Shown in pieces: positions 60,201 to 64,000 of a stretch of DNA of 64,000 bases. The DNA is from Myxococcus xanthus (GTDB lineage: Bacteria > Myxococcota > Myxococcia > Myxococcales > Myxococcaceae). The position numbers and the translations under genes were made by a program. The notes under the pieces are model-generated. The model was given only the letters and a program-made list of their open reading frames with translations, did not search any database and had not been told where the DNA came from. The DNA lies in NCBI RefSeq assembly GCF_013116825.1, contig NZ_JABFNS010000033.1, positions 1 through 64,000 of the forward strand, in the 5' to 3' direction. Positions within the stretch are counted from its first letter, which is position 1. Every line of letters starts with the position of its first letter.

Positions 60201-62341
60201 TTGGCGGCTTCGGCGCGCAGCACCTCCACCAGGCTCTCCCACGCGGCCTGCGCGCGGTAGATGCGGGCCAGCGCGCGCAGCGCCGGGAAGTAGCTGGGCG
60301 CCAGCATCAGCGCCTCGTTGTACGAGGCGATGGCTTCGTTGTCCTGGTTCAGCCGCTGCTCGTACAGCTCGCCAATCTTGTAGATGAGCGCGGCGGCCTG
60401 CTCGGTGGAGGCGGAGCTCTCCGACTCCGCCCGGTACATGTCCACCAGCTTCTCCCACCGGCCGTCCTGCGCGTACAGCCGGCCCAGCGCCTTGAGCGCG
60501 GGGAGGTAGGACGGGGACAGCGCCAGCACGCGCTCATACGCGGAGATGGCGCCCGCGCGGTCCTTGAGGTTCTCGTCGAGGATCTCCGCGTTGCGGTGCA
60601 GCAGCGACAGCACCTGCTTGGTGTCACCCGCGAGTGACGCCTCCAGGTCGTGCGTCTCCAGCAGCTCGCGGAAGCGGCTGGCCCGCTCGTAGAGCCGCGC
60701 GAGGTTGCGGATGGTGGGCAGGTGGTCCGACGCCAGGTCGAGGATGCGCTTCATGCACTCGATGGCGTGGTCCAGGTCACCCAGGCGGTCTTCGTACACC
60801 ACCGCCATCTTGTTCAACGTGGTGATGAGCTGATCCCGGTCGCTCGTCTGGAGCAGGTCCTGCTCATACATCGCCACCAGCTCCGCGAAGCGGCCCTGGC
60901 GCTCGTAGAGGCGCGTGAGGGACTTCTGCGCGGGGAGGTAGCCCGGCTGCAACTGGAGGCAGGCGTTGTAGCGGGAGATGGCGTCCTCCTGCCGTCCCAG
61001 CCGCTCCTCCAGGATTTCGGCCGCCTTGTACATGCGCGCGGCCTTCTGCTTCGCGTCCTCGGCGGCGGCGACCTCCGCGTCGAAGACGGCGACCAGCCGC
61101 TCCCAGTCCTGCATGCGGTAGTACAGCTTGCCCAGGCCCGCCAGCGCGGCCGCGTGGCCGGGGATGCGGGCGACAATGGCCTGATACCGCGCCGCCGCGT
61201 CCGACTCGCGCTTGAGGACCTCCTCGTACAGCGCCGCCAGCCGGAGGTTGGTGGCCACCAGCTCGCTCTCGTCGTTGAGCGAGCCCACGCGCGCCAGCAG
61301 CACGTCCGACAGCTCCTCGAAGCGGCCTTGCGTCTCGTAGATGCCGGCCAGCTCGCTCAGCACCAGCGGCTCGTTGGGGGACACCTGCCGCGCGGCGAGC
61401 AATGCGGCCAGCGCGTCGTCCTTGCGGCCGTTGCGCTCGTAGACCTTGGCAATCTGCAGGTACGCGGGCGCCGCCTGCGCGCCCAGCGCGGCCGCCTCCG
61501 CACCCAGCGCGGCGAGCAGCTCATCCACGCGGCCCTCGCGCTCTGCCAGCCGCTTCATGGCCGCCAGGAGCTGGAGGTCCGACCGGTCCAGCGCGAAGGC
61601 CTCGCGGAACAGGGCCGCGGCGCCTTCCTTCTGCTTCAGCCGCTCTTCCAGCAGCAGGCCCGCGGCGGTGAGGTAGTGCGCGCGCAGCGAAGGCTGCTGC
61701 ACGGTGGCGGCGATCAGCCGGTACACCTCCACCAGCGCAAGTGCGTCGTTGCGCGCGGCGTAGACGGACTCGAGCTGGGTGAGGACGACGACGTCCGTGG
61801 GCCGGCGCTCCAGGCACTGCTTCAGGCACGCGGCGGACTCCTCGTCCCGGGACAGGCGCTCCTGGAGGATGATGCCCTTCTCGAAGAGCAGCGCGGCCTG
61901 ATGGCGCGCGTCGTCGGTGGCCGCCAGCTCCGCGTCCATCAACTGGAGCACCATCTGCCAGTTGCCCACGTCCGCGAAGAGCCGGCGGGCGGCGCGGATG
62001 TTGACGAGGTAGCGCGGCGCCAGCTTGTACGCGTTCTGGAACGCCACCGCGGCGTTGCGCGGATTCTTGAGCGGCTCCTCCCAGAGCAGCCCCACCTCGT
62101 GGAAGAGCAGCGCCGCCGTCTGGGGCTCCGCGGTGCTGAGGGCCTTCGCCTCGCGCTCCAGGGAGGCGATGCGCTCGCGCGCTTCATCCTCGGCGCGGGT
62201 GTTGGCGGCAGCCGAGTGGGCGGCGGTCACGGCCTGGGCCTGCGTCTCCGTGACCGGAGCATTCGGGCTCGCGGGCGCGCCAGACACAGGCAGGGGGGCC
62301 ACGGGAACAGTGGTCCTCGGGACGTCGTTGCGCTCGCTCAT
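57263..62341 (-). CDS. Giant TPR-repeat protein
   Basis: A 1692-residue protein built mostly of tetratricopeptide-type helix pairs of 34-44 residues (recurring phrases such as AISAYERVLALSPSYLPAL, LGRLYAQDGRWEKLVDMY, GELYEQRLNQDNEAIASYNEAL), covering about residues 60-1330. The last 350 residues are non-TPR: TDVDSVLMHPGARGPLLEVL, YKAIRAVAQVFGVETFEAY, TTEPMSVCIGQDVVRRF and CGDVAVGLGMVLREDP. No signal peptide; N-terminal Pro/Ala/Thr-rich start. It is likely a cytoplasmic scaffold. Start at the ATG giving MSERNDVPRTT. No conserved partner is adjacent. Confidence 0.85.
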   Translation of the reverse strand: MSERNDVPRTTVPVAPLPVSGAPASPNAPVTETQAQAVTAAHSAAANTRAEDEARERIASLEREAKALSTAEPQTAALLFHEVGLLWEEPLKNPRNAAVAFQNAYKLAPRYLVNIRAARRLFADVGNWQMVLQLMDAELAATDDARHQAALLFEKGIILQERLSRDEESAACLKQCLERRPTDVVVLTQLESVYAARNDALALVEVYRLIAATVQQPSLRAHYLTAAGLLLEERLKQKEGAAALFREAFALDRSDLQLLAAMKRLAEREGRVDELLAALGAEAAALGAQAAPAYLQIAKVYERNGRKDDALAALLAARQVSPNEPLVLSELAGIYETQGRFEELSDVLLARVGSLNDESELVATNLRLAALYEEVLKRESDAAARYQAIVARIPGHAAALAGLGKLYYRMQDWERLVAVFDAEVAAAEDAKQKAARMYKAAEILEERLGRQEDAISRYNACLQLQPGYLPAQKSLTRLYERQGRFAELVAMYEQDLLQTSDRDQLITTLNKMAVVYEDRLGDLDHAIECMKRILDLASDHLPTIRNLARLYERASRFRELLETHDLEASLAGDTKQVLSLLHRNAEILDENLKDRAGAISAYERVLALSPSYLPALKALGRLYAQDGRWEKLVDMYRAESESSASTEQAAALIYKIGELYEQRLNQDNEAIASYNEALMLAPSYFPALRALARIYRAQAAWESLVEVLRAEAANRTDPLERANALYQAATIWEEQLLRPELAIDTYQEVLRLTPAHAATLRALERLYLAQDNVKELVGILDRETQVGSTSAAKVTAYLKLARLYLDRFQEPSRAAQCCEAVLALDAGNLTALTLLERIRAADRPRRAELRQRIADRVNDPRLAMALRLSAAVDLDKSPAEGTLEAYKRAFEADPGDARLAFVLERGLRQAGDAAGLARLYTMRLASAQDADEALEMLLRTAELADTRFNDLERAAALYRQALELQPQCLPAMQGARRVALKRGDFAGARAALEAEARVSRDPRGAIEALIGAAKLAVGRLNDADGATALYRQALEKDPLHAGAQAGLEELLAQRGGSADLAALQERRAEAKLAQRDGLAAATAFVSAARLHHTALNDRARALALLEKALSAQPGHPEALELRGALLLEAQQYPEAAAMLSQRVQLGGDPRVLAQFHMTLGNLYASHLNDPSRAAAHYQTVLATLPRHLEALERLAGLHTQARNWAGAVDCLHKLLQQELPPEPRARFTLELARTYDEGLGDAGAATPLYRRALELSPGNPALVDRLVVLYERARNLPELAQLLEAQAAGQLAVEPQRAATLRMRAADLYAGPLSEPARATALYRQVVDGDGTNLQARAVLAELYARDSSSVPMAIEEHRQILRQDPTRVDSLHALFKLWEGLKQLDKAFCAAAALHFLRSANEVELAFYMEARTRLAQEAREALTQTDVDSVLMHPGARGPLLEVLRAMGEHLEKVYPPNFEIVGVNPKADRLKPDSAVYKAIRAVAQVFGVETFEAYQARRGLTVLETTEPMSVCIGQDVVRRFNAREQKFLLGRAALGLLNKTAVLEKLSQGETADLFGSAVRLHAPQFSALGRRNDESVKQLKRAFPRKALKALEIPAMSLGDAQKVDLAPWLEALDYSADRAGLLMCGDVAVGLGMVLREDPNFAGARLDTPEPMIQAVREGERLRTILAWTFTDDFFRLRQRLGLGL

Positions 62342-62505
62342 GGAAAGCCGGCTCCGAATGGCCAATGCGGGGGAGGAGAGACTGGCCATCGCCGGTCGTA
62401 ACATGCGCTTGGGCGGTCCCTCAACTTCCCGTCTTTCCTGACGATTTGGGTGCCAGCCACCCCAGGGGGCGGACAGGCAAACCCTGCTTTCGAGCCGCGC
62501 GGCGC

Positions 62506-63057
62506 CTACTTCCGCCGAGCGCGCCACTCGTCGCGGCTCTGCCCCCAGCGGTCGACGCGGAGTGTGTCGTACGGCGGTGGCAGGTGTGCCTGTCCCAGCA
62601 CGCGCGACCCCAGCCGGAGCGCGACCTGCTGGGACGGGGTGTTCTCCGGCACGATGCAGTGGATGACGTCGGTCCAGCCGAGGTGGTCGAAGGCCCAGTC
62701 CATGGTCGCCGCCGTCGCCTCCGTGGCGTAGCCCCGGCCCCAGTGCTCGCGGAGCAGGCCCCAGCCAATCTCCGTTCCTGGCCAGCCCTCCGGCATCCAC
62801 GGGCCCACTCGCCCCACCCACGCGCCCGTGGACTTCTCCAGCACGGAGAACATCGCGAAGCCCTGGAGCGACCACGAGCCCGCCATCACACACAGGATGC
62901 GCCACGCCATCGCGCGCGGCTGGACCCCTCCGATGAAACGCGCCGACTCCGGGTCGGCCGACAGCGCCGCGAAGCCATCCAGGTCCTCGGCACGGGGCGG
63001 CCGGAGGATGAGACGCTGTGTTTCGAGCACGGGGCCATTGCTTGCCAGGAGAGACAT
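62506..63057 (-). CDS. GNAT acetyltransferase, RimJ/RimL type
   Basis: A 183-residue N-acetyltransferase: LETQRLILRPPRAEDLDGFAAL start, the acetyl-CoA loop (LLREHWGRGYATEATAATMDWAF) and IHCIVPENTPSQQVALRLGSRVL, all typical of the RimJ/RimL branch that acetylates protein N-termini or small molecules. GAAGGGG ribosome binding site before the ATG giving MSLLASNG. It ends 164 bp from the TPR gene start and 54 bp separate it from the M13 gene. Confidence 0.87.
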   Translation of the reverse strand: MSLLASNGPVLETQRLILRPPRAEDLDGFAALSADPESARFIGGVQPRAMAWRILCVMAGSWSLQGFAMFSVLEKSTGAWVGRVGPWMPEGWPGTEIGWGLLREHWGRGYATEATAATMDWAFDHLGWTDVIHCIVPENTPSQQVALRLGSRVLGQAHLPPPYDTLRVDRWGQSRDEWRARRK

Positions 63058-63111
63058 TTCAAACCCCTTCATGTGTGACATTGAATTCGAACCGCCAGGC
63101 GGAAATGACGT

Positions 63112-64000
63112 CTACCAGATGCGGACGCGCTGCTCGGGCGTCAGGAACAGCGTCTGCCCGGGCTTGACGTCGAACGCGCCATACCACGCATCGAGGTTGC
63201 GCACGGTGGCGGTGCGGTACGGGCCCGGCGCGTGGCCGTCCGTCATGATGATGCGGCGCAGGTACGGCTCGCGGTACCTGGCGCGCCACACCTGACCGAA
63301 GCCGAGGAAGAAGCGCTGGTCACCGGTGTAACCGTCGATGACAGGCGCGGGCTTGCCGCCCAGGGAGAGCTGGTAGGCGTCATGGGCCACCGCCACCCCC
63401 GCCATGTCCGCGATGTTCTCACCCAGCGTCAGCTCGCCATTCACAGACAGGTCCGGCAGCGGGCGGTAGGCGTTGTACTGGTCCGCCAGGGCCTTCCCCG
63501 CGGCCTGGAACTTCGCTTCGTCCTCCTTCGTCCACCAGTTCACCAGCTTGCCGCGCGCGTCGAACTTGGCGCCCACGTCGTCGAAGCTATGGACGATTTC
63601 GTGACCGATGACCGCGCCGATGCCGCCGTAGTTGACGGCCGGGTCCGCGTTCGCGTCGAAGAAGGGGGGCTGCAGGATGGCGGCCGGGAAGATGATGGAG
63701 TTCTGCTGCGGTGAGTTCAGCGCGTTCACCAGCTGCGGGACCATGTACCACTCCTTCCGGTCCACGGGCTGACCCAGCTTGGCGACGTTGCGCTGGTACT
63801 CGAAGCGGACGGCGCGCTCGGCGTTGCCGTAGGCGTCACCGGCCACGATGTCGAGCCCCGAGTAGTCACGCCACTTCTCCGGGTGACCGATGCTGGCCTG
63901 GAGCGTGCCCACCTTCTCCCTGGCGCGGGTCCGCGTCTCGGGCGACATCCACGTCAGCGCGTCGATGCGCTTCTCGAACGCGGTGATGATGTTGCGGACC
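63112..64000 (-). CDS. M13 zinc metalloprotease, C-terminal part (cut by window edge)
   Basis: The 3' end of a neprilysin/PepO-type gene; about 295 codons are inside the window and the frame stays open at base 64000 (reading VRNIITAFEKRIDALTW just inside the edge). The zinc site GHEIVHSFDD (HExxH) and the downstream ENIADMAG (ExxAD, third ligand and catalytic Asp) are intact. The C-terminus ends VRIW, close to the usual CxVW of the family. The enzyme is usually exported; the signal peptide lies outside the window. Confidence 0.92.
   Translation of the reverse strand, partial: VRNIITAFEKRIDALTWMSPETRTRAREKVGTLQASIGHPEKWRDYSGLDIVAGDAYGNAERAVRFEYQRNVAKLGQPVDRKEWYMVPQLVNALNSPQQNSIIFPAAILQPPFFDANADPAVNYGGIGAVIGHEIVHSFDDVGAKFDARGKLVNWWTKEDEAKFQAAGKALADQYNAYRPLPDLSVNGELTLGENIADMAGVAVAHDAYQLSLGGKPAPVIDGYTGDQRFFLGFGQVWRARYREPYLRRIIMTDGHAPGPYRTATVRNLDAWYGAFDVKPGQTLFLTPEQRVRIW

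Overview
The window is high-GC DNA (roughly two-thirds G+C, third codon positions mostly G/C) from a myxobacterium, most likely Myxococcaceae (Myxococcus, Corallococcus or a relative). The reasons are a CorE-type copper-dependent ECF sigma factor with a cysteine-rich tail, abundant sigma-54 regulation, a very large TPR protein, long secreted and repeat proteins, and typical myxobacterial housekeeping blocks. I saw no tRNA, rRNA, CRISPR array, insertion sequence or prophage.

Layout. 1-25.98 kb is mostly housekeeping: a truncated secreted-protein gene, carB, an Old Yellow Enzyme, a fatty acid desaturase, a ferritin-like protein, def, a thioesterase, an MBL-fold hydrolase, an FAD monooxygenase, an outer-membrane protein, two coupled DUF4139 proteins, a VanY-like peptidase, an FHA protein, greA, recG, pcm, a zinc-ribbon protein, thrC, ribBA, a small membrane protein and tmk. 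25.98-46.1 kb is a 20-kb copper island: two P1B copper ATPases, three multicopper oxidases, two cupredoxin-like proteins, two TolC-type lipoproteins, a His-rich lipoprotein, an HMBD lipoprotein, a DUF305 lipoprotein, a CopZ-like HMA protein, an NtrC-type two-component system and a CorE-like ECF sigma factor. 46.1-56.3 kb is accessory: a class 3 lipase, a wrecked M28 peptidase gene, an unknown secreted protein, then an operon of a TIG-repeat phospholipase D, a LysM/peptidoglycan-binding protein and a small helper-like protein, followed by a UGT-like glycosyltransferase. 56.4-64 kb holds a CinA/MoaB-like protein, a 1692-residue TPR protein, a GNAT acetyltransferase and the 3' end of an M13 metalloprotease gene.

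The main result of reading the non-coding DNA of the copper island is two separate promoter codes. Upstream of copA1, the DUF305 gene, the histidine kinase and the divergent cupredoxin/second-ATPase pair there are inverted repeats (8-bp arms, consensus CTGTGACC / GGTCACAG, 5-bp spacer), each followed by a -24/-12 element. This is what an NtrC-family activator with an intact GAFTGA loop would need. Upstream of copA1, the second cupredoxin, the His-rich/TolC/oxidase operon and the HMA gene there is CTGTAAG-N16-CGT(C/G), a typical ECF -35/-10 pair. copA1 carries both. The island therefore looks like one copper regulon wired to two copper-responsive regulators, with both regulators encoded inside it.

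Functionally, the ATPases would pump Cu(I) from the cytoplasm, the multicopper oxidases would oxidise it in the periplasm, and the small Met/His/Cys-rich proteins would buffer it. The two TolC-like lipoproteins have no RND pump or membrane-fusion partner in the window, and how they work here is open.
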